From Beijerinckiaceae bacterium (GTDB lineage: Bacteria > Pseudomonadota > Alphaproteobacteria > Rhizobiales > Beijerinckiaceae), in NCBI GenBank assembly GCA_027346205.1, contig DAIESR010000192.1:1-13732 (forward strand): a stretch of DNA of 13,732 nucleotides, written 5' to 3'. The notes under the pieces were generated by a model, which was given only the letters and a program-made list of their open reading frames with translations, made no database searches and had not been told where the DNA came from. The position numbers were made by a program, and so were the translations under genes. Positions 7,764 through 13,732 of the stretch are shown here, in pieces; the stretch's first letter is position 1; every line of letters begins with the position of its first letter.

Positions 7764-7784
7764 AAAGGATGAGCCTGATCCTTT
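7764..7784 (+). terminator. Hairpin after dapB, possible terminator
   Basis: AAAGGAT (7764-7770) and ATCCTTT (7778-7784) form a perfect 7-bp, A/T-rich stem with loop GAGCCTG, 57 bases after the dapB stop. A short ATTTT (7797-7801) comes too late for classic termination. The stem could also be regulatory for gpmA, since CTGACA (7805-7810) and TTACAT (7827-7832), 16 bases apart, make a weak promoter just downstream. Confidence 0.3.
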
Positions 7785-7875
7785 GCCGGAAGTCGAATTT
7801 TGCGCTGACAGAGCAGTCGTCAGGCGTTACATGGCGGGCGGGCCTAAGTGCCAAATTCATGTCGAAGGATGATCC

Positions 7876-8496
7876 ATGCAACGCCTTCTCGTCCTCGTGC
7901 GGCACGGCCAGAGCGATTGGAACCTGAAAAATCTTTTCACGGGTTGGAAGGATCCCGATCTCACCGAAAAAGGTATCGAGGAGGCACGCGCGGCCGGCCG
8001 ACTCCTGAAGGCCCGGGGGATGCGCTTCGATCGCGCTTTCACCTCGAGTTTGGTCCGCGCCCAGCATACGTTGAAGCTGATCCTCGCCGAGATCGGTCAG
8101 GAGGATATCCCGACCGTCTGCGACGAAGCTCTGAACGAGCGCGACTATGGCGATCTCAGCGGTCTCAACAAGGACGATGCCCGCGCTAAATGGGGCAAGG
8201 AGCAGGTCCTGCTCTGGCGCCGTTCCTATGATGTGAATCCGCCGGGCGGCGAAAGCCTGAAAGACACAGTGGCGCGCGTAGTGCCCTATTACTGCCAAGA
8301 GATCCTGCCCACGGTGCTCAACGGGCATTCCGTGCTCATCTCCGCCCATGGCAATTCACTGCGCGCCCTCGTCATGGTGCTCGATCATCTGACGCCTTCG
8401 GCCCTGTTGACCTTGGAAATCGCCACCGGAGCGGCCCTCGTCTATCGGCTGAATGCCGATTCGACCGTCGAATCGAAGGAGGTCCTGAAGCCGTGA
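7876..8496 (+). CDS. gpmA: 2,3-bisphosphoglycerate-dependent phosphoglycerate mutase
   Basis: This is a 206-residue histidine phosphatase-superfamily enzyme. [10 protein letters not shown] (7-16) contains the phospho-accepting His10. [11 protein letters not shown] (55-65) supplies the second Arg. [14 protein letters not shown] (86-99) is characteristic of dPGM rather than of general phosphatases. [10 protein letters not shown] (157-166) holds the second catalytic His158. It interconverts 3- and 2-phosphoglycerate in glycolysis and gluconeogenesis. At 206 residues it is shorter than the roughly 250-residue enterobacterial enzyme, which is usual for the alphaproteobacterial form. ATG 7876 has AAGGA (7865-7869) six bases upstream. 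A composite palindromic repeat starts 14 bases after its stop codon. Confidence 0.95.
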   Translation: MQRLLVLVRHGQSDWNLKNLFTGWKDPDLTEKGIEEARAAGRLLKARGMRFDRAFTSSLVRAQHTLKLILAEIGQEDIPTVCDEALNERDYGDLSGLNKDDARAKWGKEQVLLWRRSYDVNPPGGESLKDTVARVVPYYCQEILPTVLNGHSVLISAHGNSLRALVMVLDHLTPSALLTLEIATGAALVYRLNADSTVESKEVLKP

Positions 8497-8510
8497 AACC
8501 GGCGCCACAG

Positions 8511-8552
8511 CGCGTTCCGATCGGATGGACTCATCCGATCGATAAGAACGCG
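8511..8552 (+). repeat. Composite repeat, module A (CGCGTTC...GAACGCG)
   Basis: Outer arms CGCGTTC (8511-8517) and GAACGCG (8546-8552) enclose a perfect 9-bp stem, GATCGGATG (8519-8527) with CATCCGATC (8532-8540), around loop GACT. An unpaired C and GATAA separate the inner and outer stems. The element lies 14 bases after gpmA, so it could also act as its transcript end. It is joined by an 18-base linker to module B. Confidence 0.75.
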
Positions 8553-8570
8553 CGCAAAATCAATGTGTTG

Positions 8571-8655
8571 GAGCATGTTCTCATGAATGAGACATCGGAT
8601 ATATCCGATGTCTAAAATAATGGAAAAGTCTCTCAACTTTTCCGGGACATGCTCT
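8571..8655 (-). repeat. Palindromic repeat module B, copy 2 (inverted), with a nested palindrome
   Basis: Bases 8622-8655 are the reverse complement of 3200-3233 at 33 of 34 positions. The core stem is GGAAAAGT (8622-8629) with ACTTTTCC (8636-8643). The outer arms are GAGCATGTTC (8571-8580) and GGACATGCTC (8645-8654), with two mismatches. Unlike copy 1, the region between them also holds a perfect 24-base palindrome (8590-8613, centred on the ATAT of CGGATATATCCG). The right end overlaps the 5' end of alkB. Confidence 0.85.
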
Positions 8656-9282
8656 GGCGCGCGGGTCAATGCCAATGGTCTCGTGCATGTGCCCGGCTAT
8701 CTCGATCCCGACGCCCAGCGCGTCTTGCTCCACGACATTGAATCCGCACTCGCGGCCGCGCCTTTGTTTCAGCCGCGCATGCCGAAGACCGGCAAGGCTT
8801 TTTCCGTGCGCATGAGCAATTGCGGCGGGCTCGGCTGGGTATCGGATCGTGACGGCGGCTATCGCTATCAGGCGACGCATCCCGATACGGGGCAGCCCTG
8901 GCCGCCGATCCCTGAGATCGCGCTGCGCGCCTGGAAGGAACTCGCAGCCTATCCTTTTGCGCCGGAGGCCTGTCTCATCAATTTCTATAATGCCGCTGCG
9001 CATATGGGCCTGCATCAGGATCGCGATGAGGCGGACCTCGCGGCCCCCGTCCTCTCGCTCTCCCTCGGCGCCAGCTGCATCTTCCGAGTCGGCGGCACGC
9101 AGCGCGGCGGCAAGACCGTGGCGCTGGAACTCTGCTCCGGCGATGCCGTGCTGCTCGCCGGTCCAGCCCGTCTTGCCTATCATGGCGTCGCGCGGATCAT
9201 TCCCGGCACGTCGACCCTGCTGCCCGACGATGGCCGCATCAACCTCACCTTGCGGCGGGTGACGCAGCCTTCGTGCAGGTAG
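8620..9282 (+). CDS. alkB: Alkylated-DNA repair dioxygenase AlkB
   Basis: This is 220 residues from ATG 8620; in-frame ATGs also exist at 8608 and 8587, and a GTG at 8683. It is a 2-oxoglutarate/Fe(II) dioxygenase. NFYNAAAHMGLHQDRDE carries the metal ligands of the HxD motif (His132, Asp134), AYHGVARI the distal His188, and RINLTLRRV the two arginines for 2-oxoglutarate (Arg206, Arg212). KPFSVRMSNCG-like and GWVSDRDGGYRYQ segments match bacterial AlkB. It directly reverses 1-methyladenine and 3-methylcytosine damage. The start is unusual: all three ATGs lie inside the palindromic repeat, none has a convincing Shine-Dalgarno sequence, and the first 12 codons from 8620 are pure repeat. The start is therefore uncertain; the fold from PGYLD onward is secure. 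It is convergent with grpE, 11 bases away. Confidence 0.93.
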   Translation: MEKSLNFSGTCSGARVNANGLVHVPGYLDPDAQRVLLHDIESALAAAPLFQPRMPKTGKAFSVRMSNCGGLGWVSDRDGGYRYQATHPDTGQPWPPIPEIALRAWKELAAYPFAPEACLINFYNAAAHMGLHQDRDEADLAAPVLSLSLGASCIFRVGGTQRGGKTVALELCSGDAVLLAGPARLAYHGVARIIPGTSTLLPDDGRINLTLRRVTQPSCR

Positions 9283-9293
9283 AGCATCAGACT

Positions 9294-9893
9294 TTAATTG
9301 GCCGCTTTCGGCCCACCGCGTGAAATGCCGACCTTAGCCGGCCGCAAGACCCGGTCGCCGATCGCATAGCCATCTTCGACGACCTGCACGACCGTGCCAT
9401 TCGGCTGGCTCTCGTCCGGCACTTCGAACAAAGCCTCATGACGGTTGGGGTCGAATTTGCTGCCCTGCGGCTCCAACTTCTTCACACCATGACGCGCCAG
9501 ACGCGACAGGAAGTCGCGTTCGGTCAATTCGAGCCCTTCGACGAGTGTCGTCGCCGCGGCATCTGCGCCCTCGCGCAGTTCCGGCGGAACGTTTTCGACG
9601 ATGCGCTGCAAATTGTCGGCAAAGGTCAGCATGTCGCGCGCGAAGGAGGTGACGCCATAGAGCTTGGCATCGGCCACTTCCTTTTCGGTGCGGCGCCGCA
9701 GATTTTCCATTTCAGCGAGTGTCCGCAGAAGCTTGTCTTTCATTTCCGCATTTTCCTGTTGCAGCTTCTGCAGAACAAGGAAGGCGTCCGGCTCACCACC
9801 GGCCGCGTCGGAGACTTCCGATGCCTCGTTCGGCGCAGCCGCGTCGGTCTGGGGGTCGATTCGATTGCTCTCATTGAGTTTGGGATCGGCCAT
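9294..9893 (-). CDS. grpE: Nucleotide exchange factor GrpE
   Basis: This encodes 199 residues from ATG 9893, close to the E. coli length. A TTG at 9941 would add 16 residues, but it lies inside the predicted RpoH promoter and has no ribosome-binding site, so ATG 9893 with CGGA eight bases upstream is preferred. The protein has a polar, acidic N-terminus and then the long dimerising helix (KLQQENAEMKDKLLRTLAEM, then ENLRRRTEKEV). The C-terminal beta domain carries FDPNRHEALFEVPD and GYAIGDRVLRPAKVGIS. GrpE releases ADP from DnaK and is often viewed as the thermosensor of the cycle. Here it is the last gene of a minus-strand run (gshB, glnD, grpE), with 58 bases after glnD, and is not beside hrcA as in many relatives. 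Confidence 0.98.
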   Translation of the reverse strand: MADPKLNESNRIDPQTDAAAPNEASEVSDAAGGEPDAFLVLQKLQQENAEMKDKLLRTLAEMENLRRRTEKEVADAKLYGVTSFARDMLTFADNLQRIVENVPPELREGADAAATTLVEGLELTERDFLSRLARHGVKKLEPQGSKFDPNRHEALFEVPDESQPNGTVVQVVEDGYAIGDRVLRPAKVGISRGGPKAAN

Positions 9894-9924
9894 ACTTGGA
9901 TCCGTTTCTGTCGTGGACTGAGTT

Positions 9925-9956
9925 TCGATATCAGATCGCAAACGGCGAAAATCAAG
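9925..9956 (-). promoter_or_regulatory. Probable heat-shock (RpoH) promoter of grpE
   Basis: On the minus strand, CTTG (9956-9953) is followed by 18 bases and CTGATATCGA (9934-9925). Against CTTG-N17/18-CYTATNTNNG only two fixed positions differ (T to G, and final G to A). The CTTG overlaps the glnD stop codon (ACTTGA). Transcription would start near 9919, giving a leader of about 25 bases before ATG 9893. It allows heat induction independent of glnD. Confidence 0.55.
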
Positions 9957-12816
9957 TTGCCAGCTGCAATGCGGTGGTTTCCCGCGGCTTTTCGCTCAGC
10001 GTCTGGAGGAGCTTGCGTTTGATTCCCCCGATACGGGCATGCGCCTCGATCTTGGCGCCAGTCAAATCCGTCACATAGAAGACATCCGCCGCTTTTTCGC
10101 CAAAGGTCACGACATGCGCGGACCCGATATTGAGGTCGAGTTCCGACAACGCACGCGTCACATCGTAAAGAAGCCCCGGCCGGTCACGACAGGAGACTTC
10201 GACGACGGTGAATTTGCGGGAGAGATCATTGTCGACCGAAACCTCTGGCGGGACATGAAAGGGCGTACCCCGATCGATCGAGGCCCGGCCGCTGGCATCG
10301 ATCAGCTCCTTGAGGCGCGATTCATCACGCAAAGCCTGGTCGATCGCCAGCGCGATTTTATTGGCGCGACGCAATTCGTCGTCATCGCGATCGAAAGCAC
10401 GAGAGAGGAAGATCGTGTCAAGTGCAAGTCCTTCCGTAGTGGTGAAGATCTGTGCATCGACGATATTGGCGGCGGAGGCCGCGCAGGCGCCGGCGATGGT
10501 GGACAAAAGGCGCGGATGGTCGGGTGCGATCACGGTGAGTTCGGTGACCGCACGAAACGCATCCGTCGCAATATCCGTGATCGCCGTCAGGGATTCGACC
10601 TCGCTCATATTGAGGAGCTTGGCGTGACGGATCTTGTGCGGCAGATCGACCTTCAGCCAATAGGCCTGCTGATGGCGCGCCGCATAGGCCTCGAAATCGC
10701 CGTCCGTCCAATTGGGCAATTGCTCCCGCAATTCCCGCTTGGCGGATTCGACACGCCTTGTCCGCTCGCGGGCCGAATGGCCACCAGCGAGCACGACTTC
10801 CGTCTCCCAATAGAGCGTGCGCAGCAATTCGCCTTTCCAACCGTTCCAGACGCCAGGACCGACAGCGTAAATATCGCAGACGGTCAGAACATGCAGCATT
10901 TTGAGCCGTTCGAGTGTCTGCACCCGCGCCGCGAAAGTCTCGATCGTCCGCCGGTCACCGAGATCGCGCCTTTGAGCCGTATCCGACATGATCAAATGAT
11001 TTTCGACAAGCCAGGCAACGCTTTCCGTCTCTGCCTCGGAAAGGCGAAAGCGCTGACAAAGACCGCGCGCGACGGTGATGCCTGCGACCGAATGGTCCTC
11101 CGGCCGCCCCTTGGCGATGTCATGCAGAAACAGCGCGAGATAAAGCGCGGTACGTTTCTCGATCGAAGAGATGATCGCGCTCGCCAGCGGATGCTCCTCG
11201 ACATGGCGATGCGCCTCCATATCGGCGAGATGTCCGACCGCGCGCAACAAATGCTCGTCGACCGTGAAGTGATGGTACATGTTGAACTGCATCAAGGCGA
11301 CGATACGGCCGAAATCAGGAATGAACCTGCCGAGCACGCCGGCTTCGTTCATCAGCCGCAGCACCACTTCGGGGCTGTTGCGCGAAGTCAAAATATTGAG
11401 GAACAGCCGGTTCGCCTCGGGATCGGCGCGCAGCTTCGCATCGATGAATTTCAGCGACGAAATCACCGCGCGCTTGGCATCTGGATGGATAGCCAGGCCG
11501 CTGCGATCGGCGAGCCAGAAGAGGCGGATGAGATTGACGGGATTGCGCGCGAAGACCTCCGGGCCCGGCACACTGATACGGCCGTTCTCTATGGTAAAGC
11601 CGGCGCTTTTCACCAGTTTTTCATGATGCCGCAAATGCGTCGCAAAACGATCGAGGACGGCGGCGGGCTTAGCCTGCTTTTCCTCGAGCGCGGCACAGAC
11701 GACGGCGGTCAGATCGCCGACATCCTTGGCGACGAGAAAATAATGCTTCATGAAGCGCTCGACGCCGACGAGACCGCCACGCGCGCTATAACCTAAACGC
11801 TCCGCGAGGCTTCTCTGCTGATCGAAGCTCAGGATCTCCTCGGCACGGCCTGTCGAAAAATGCAGATGGAAGCGCACCCGCCACAGAAACTCCTCGCAAC
11901 GGCAGAACAAACGATATTCGCGCGGCGTGAAGAGCCCCTCCTCGACAAGGTCGGAGGCGTTGCGAACGCGATAGACGCATTTGGCGATCCAAAACAGCGT
12001 ATTGAGATCGCGCAGACCGCCTTTGCCCTCCTTGACATTGGGCTCGACGAGATAGCGCGAGCGACCGGCCCGTGAGATCCGCGTATCCCGCTCGGCGAGC
12101 TTGGCAGTGACGAATTCGGCCGGCGCGAGATGCACGACCTCTGCCTCGAACCGGCTCCGCATGGTCTCGAAGACATGTTCATCGCCGAGGATGAAGCGCG
12201 CTTCGAGCAAGGCGGTGCGCACCGTCATGTCTTCTTTCGCTTGGCGCAGACATTCTTCGATCGAGCGAGTCGAATGGCCGATCTTCTGCCGCAGATCCCA
12301 AAGCACATAGAGAATGCCTTCGGCGACCTTCTCGCACCACGGATCGCTTTCCGTCGGCAGGAGAAACAGAAGATCGATATCGGAACCCGGCGCCAATGTG
12401 CCACGGCCATAACCGCCGACCGCGGCCACGGTCAGCCGGCGCCGCGGCGCACCTTCCTGCGGTAGCTCTTCTTCCTGCTGTAACGCGTCTTGCGGCGGCG
12501 GACGCCGATAGGTGATGATGAAATCATAAATCGCGCCGATGAGCTCGTCTTCGATCAGCGACAAATTGCTGGCGCAGGCGAGCCCGCCGGCCGTCTTTTC
12601 GAGCGCTTCGCGCGCAAGCGCACGGCCGTCTTCGAGCGCCTGGCGCAAGAGGGCCAAAGCCTCTTTGCGCAGATCCTCGCCTTCGAGGCCGCGCCGATGC
12701 GCCGCCGCGATCGCTTCCGCGATCTGCGCACGGTCGAACAATTGCGCGGGCGTGAACGCCCAATCCCGGCGCTGTGCCTCGCCGCGCACCGGGGTAAGAA
12801 CGGTCATAACGGTCAT
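9952..12816 (-). CDS. glnD: [Protein-PII] uridylyltransferase/uridylyl-removing enzyme GlnD
   Basis: This is a 954-residue protein with complete GlnD architecture. The nucleotidyltransferase domain has GGYGRGTLAPGSDIDLLFL (134-152), with the metal-binding Asp pair in DID. A GlnD-specific helical region follows, with VEPNVKEGKGGLRDLN (258-272). The HD hydrolase domain has FNMYHHFTVDEH (511-522) and the HD pair at 565-566 in LFLHDIAKG. Two ACT domains occupy about 757-835 and 868-945. GlnD senses glutamine and uridylylates or deuridylylates PII proteins, setting glutamine synthetase activity and nitrogen gene expression. The start at 12816 shows a tandem ATGACCGTT duplication (MTVMTV), so ATG 12807 is an alternative. 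The gene follows gshB by 47 bases on the same strand and is probably cotranscribed with it. Confidence 0.98.
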   Translation of the reverse strand: MTVMTVLTPVRGEAQRRDWAFTPAQLFDRAQIAEAIAAAHRRGLEGEDLRKEALALLRQALEDGRALAREALEKTAGGLACASNLSLIEDELIGAIYDFIITYRRPPPQDALQQEEELPQEGAPRRRLTVAAVGGYGRGTLAPGSDIDLLFLLPTESDPWCEKVAEGILYVLWDLRQKIGHSTRSIEECLRQAKEDMTVRTALLEARFILGDEHVFETMRSRFEAEVVHLAPAEFVTAKLAERDTRISRAGRSRYLVEPNVKEGKGGLRDLNTLFWIAKCVYRVRNASDLVEEGLFTPREYRLFCRCEEFLWRVRFHLHFSTGRAEEILSFDQQRSLAERLGYSARGGLVGVERFMKHYFLVAKDVGDLTAVVCAALEEKQAKPAAVLDRFATHLRHHEKLVKSAGFTIENGRISVPGPEVFARNPVNLIRLFWLADRSGLAIHPDAKRAVISSLKFIDAKLRADPEANRLFLNILTSRNSPEVVLRLMNEAGVLGRFIPDFGRIVALMQFNMYHHFTVDEHLLRAVGHLADMEAHRHVEEHPLASAIISSIEKRTALYLALFLHDIAKGRPEDHSVAGITVARGLCQRFRLSEAETESVAWLVENHLIMSDTAQRRDLGDRRTIETFAARVQTLERLKMLHVLTVCDIYAVGPGVWNGWKGELLRTLYWETEVVLAGGHSARERTRRVESAKRELREQLPNWTDGDFEAYAARHQQAYWLKVDLPHKIRHAKLLNMSEVESLTAITDIATDAFRAVTELTVIAPDHPRLLSTIAGACAASAANIVDAQIFTTTEGLALDTIFLSRAFDRDDDELRRANKIALAIDQALRDESRLKELIDASGRASIDRGTPFHVPPEVSVDNDLSRKFTVVEVSCRDRPGLLYDVTRALSELDLNIGSAHVVTFGEKAADVFYVTDLTGAKIEAHARIGGIKRKLLQTLSEKPRETTALQLAT

Positions 12817-12863
12817 AATCCGATCTTCATTAACTCGTTTTGGCGAAATTCTCTTGCGGCAAA

Positions 12864-13732
12864 TCAGATAATTTGCGCGCTGCGGCGCACCGCCAGCCGG
12901 CTCTCAATCGCTTCCCATACGCTGACGGCCAGATCCGGTCCGCCGAGACGGCGGATAGCCCTGATCCCGGTCGGCGAAGTGACATTGATTTCCGTTAGAT
13001 GGCCGTCGATGACGTCGATTCCAACCAGCAATAGGCCGCGGCGCTTCAATTCCGGTCCGATCATTTCACAGATTTCTCGCTCCCGTGGCGTGAATTCAGT
13101 CGGCGCCGCCGCGCCGCCGCGCACCATATTGGATCTTATGTCGTTTTTTGCCGGCACTCGATTGACCGCCCCGGCAGCCGCGCCATCGACGAGAATGATG
13201 CGCTTGTCGCCCTGCGCGACCTGCGGCAGGAAGCGCTGCACGACCCAGGGTTCTTTGAAAGTCGCAGCGAAAAGATCATAGAGCGAGCCGAAATTCGGAT
13301 CCTGCTGTGTGAGCTTGAAGACAGCAGCGCCGCCATGGCCGTGCAAGGGCTTCATCACCACTTCGCCATGTTCGGCCAGAAAGGCCTCGATCGCGGCCTT
13401 GTCCCTGGTGATGAGGGTTGCTGGCATGAATTGCGGAAATTGCATCACAAACAGCTTTCCCGGGGCATTTCGCACGGAAGCCGGATCATTGACGACGAGA
13501 ACCTCGGGAGGCAGCAATTCGAGGAGATGCGTCGCGGTTATATAGGCAAGGTCGAAGGGCGGGTCCTGCCGTAAAAGGACGACATCCACGCCACCGAGAT
13601 CGACACGCCTTTCCGGCTCCAAAGTAAAATGATCGCCGCTCACGTCGCGCACCGACACAGGTGCCGCTGCCGCGACAACTTTCCCATCGTACAGGGAGAG
13701 CTTGTCGGGCGTGTAATAAATGAGCCTGTGGC
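12864..13732 (-). CDS. gshB: Glutathione synthetase (5' end beyond the window)
   Basis: The frame is open to the window edge: 24 codons lie upstream of an internal GTG at 13658, reading [20 protein letters not shown], which is genuine GshB sequence. The real start is therefore outside, about 30 residues away (E. coli GshB has 316; 288 are visible here). In visible-fragment numbering it shows [17 protein letters not shown] (48-64), the start of the ATP-grasp region with PAT...[12 protein letters not shown] (103-134), the loop [14 protein letters not shown] (201-214), and [19 protein letters not shown] (237-255) with Mg-ATP ligands. It joins gamma-glutamylcysteine and glycine to make glutathione. 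It appears to be the first visible gene of a gshB-glnD-grpE run. Confidence 0.96.
   Translation of the reverse strand, partial: HRLIYYTPDKLSLYDGKVVAAAAPVSVRDVSGDHFTLEPERRVDLGGVDVVLLRQDPPFDLAYITATHLLELLPPEVLVVNDPASVRNAPGKLFVMQFPQFMPATLITRDKAAIEAFLAEHGEVVMKPLHGHGGAAVFKLTQQDPNFGSLYDLFAATFKEPWVVQRFLPQVAQGDKRIILVDGAAAGAVNRVPAKNDIRSNMVRGGAAAPTEFTPREREICEMIGPELKRRGLLLVGIDVIDGHLTEINVTSPTGIRAIRRLGGPDLAVSVWEAIESRLAVRRSAQII

Noticed and set aside
9282..9292. AGAGCATC between alkB and grpE as a remnant of the GAGCATG repeat
   Set aside because: The match is only seven to eight bases, too short to separate from chance.
10039..11796. 585-residue plus-strand open frame opposite glnD
   Set aside because: It is a mirror frame of glnD, whose domains are complete. 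The translated product is Arg/Asp/Gly-rich without recognisable motifs, as expected of a high-GC antisense frame.
1..13732. Search for CIRCE operator, tRNA genes, CRISPR arrays, insertion sequences or toxin-antitoxin pairs
   Set aside because: No TTAGCACTC/GAGTGCTAA pair, cloverleaf, regular repeat-spacer pattern, transposase or small paired-gene signature was seen.

Overview
This window looks like chromosomal DNA of an alphaproteobacterium of the order Hyphomicrobiales (Rhizobiales), most probably of the Beijerinckiaceae type. The evidence is high GC, Rhizobiales-like protein sequences throughout, a PmtA-type phospholipid methyltransferase, an alphaproteobacterial heat-shock promoter, and dispersed palindromes of the rhizobial GAGCATG...CATGCTC kind. 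The family-level assignment comes from recall and was not searched.

Layout. Positions 1-233 (minus) hold the start of nth (endonuclease III). It diverges from a two-helix DUF2244 membrane protein (282-812). Then, all on the plus strand, come dnaK (1100-3013), dnaJ (3428-4564), a PmtA-like methyltransferase with a TTG start (4795-5652), pyrF (5825-6550), dapB (6895-7707), gpmA (7876-8496) and alkB (about 8620-9282). alkB meets, tail to tail with an 11-base gap, a minus-strand set that is transcribed gshB (12864-13732, cut by the window end), glnD (9952-12816), grpE (9294-9893). I found no tRNA, rRNA, CRISPR array, transposase or phage gene.

How the genes relate. dnaK, dnaJ and grpE encode the complete Hsp70 machine: chaperone, J-domain co-chaperone and nucleotide exchange factor. 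dnaK has a perfect match to the alphaproteobacterial RpoH (sigma-32) promoter. grpE has a near match that overlaps the glnD stop codon, so the machine can be heat-induced from both strands. The other genes are housekeeping: UMP synthesis (pyrF), lysine and diaminopimelate synthesis (dapB), glycolysis (gpmA), DNA repair (nth, alkB), nitrogen signalling (glnD), glutathione synthesis (gshB) and phosphatidylcholine synthesis (pmtA-like).

The non-gene structure is the most interesting part. A mosaic palindromic repeat occurs twice in opposite orientations, in the dnaK-dnaJ gap (3200-3314) and between gpmA and alkB (8511-8655). The shared 34-base core is identical at 33 positions. The second copy runs into alkB, so every upstream ATG available to alkB lies in repeat sequence and the first 12 codons from ATG 8620 are repeat. 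A third gap (6551-6894, pyrF-dapB) is dense in unrelated inverted repeats. I see no new multi-gene system here; the coding content is conserved core genome.
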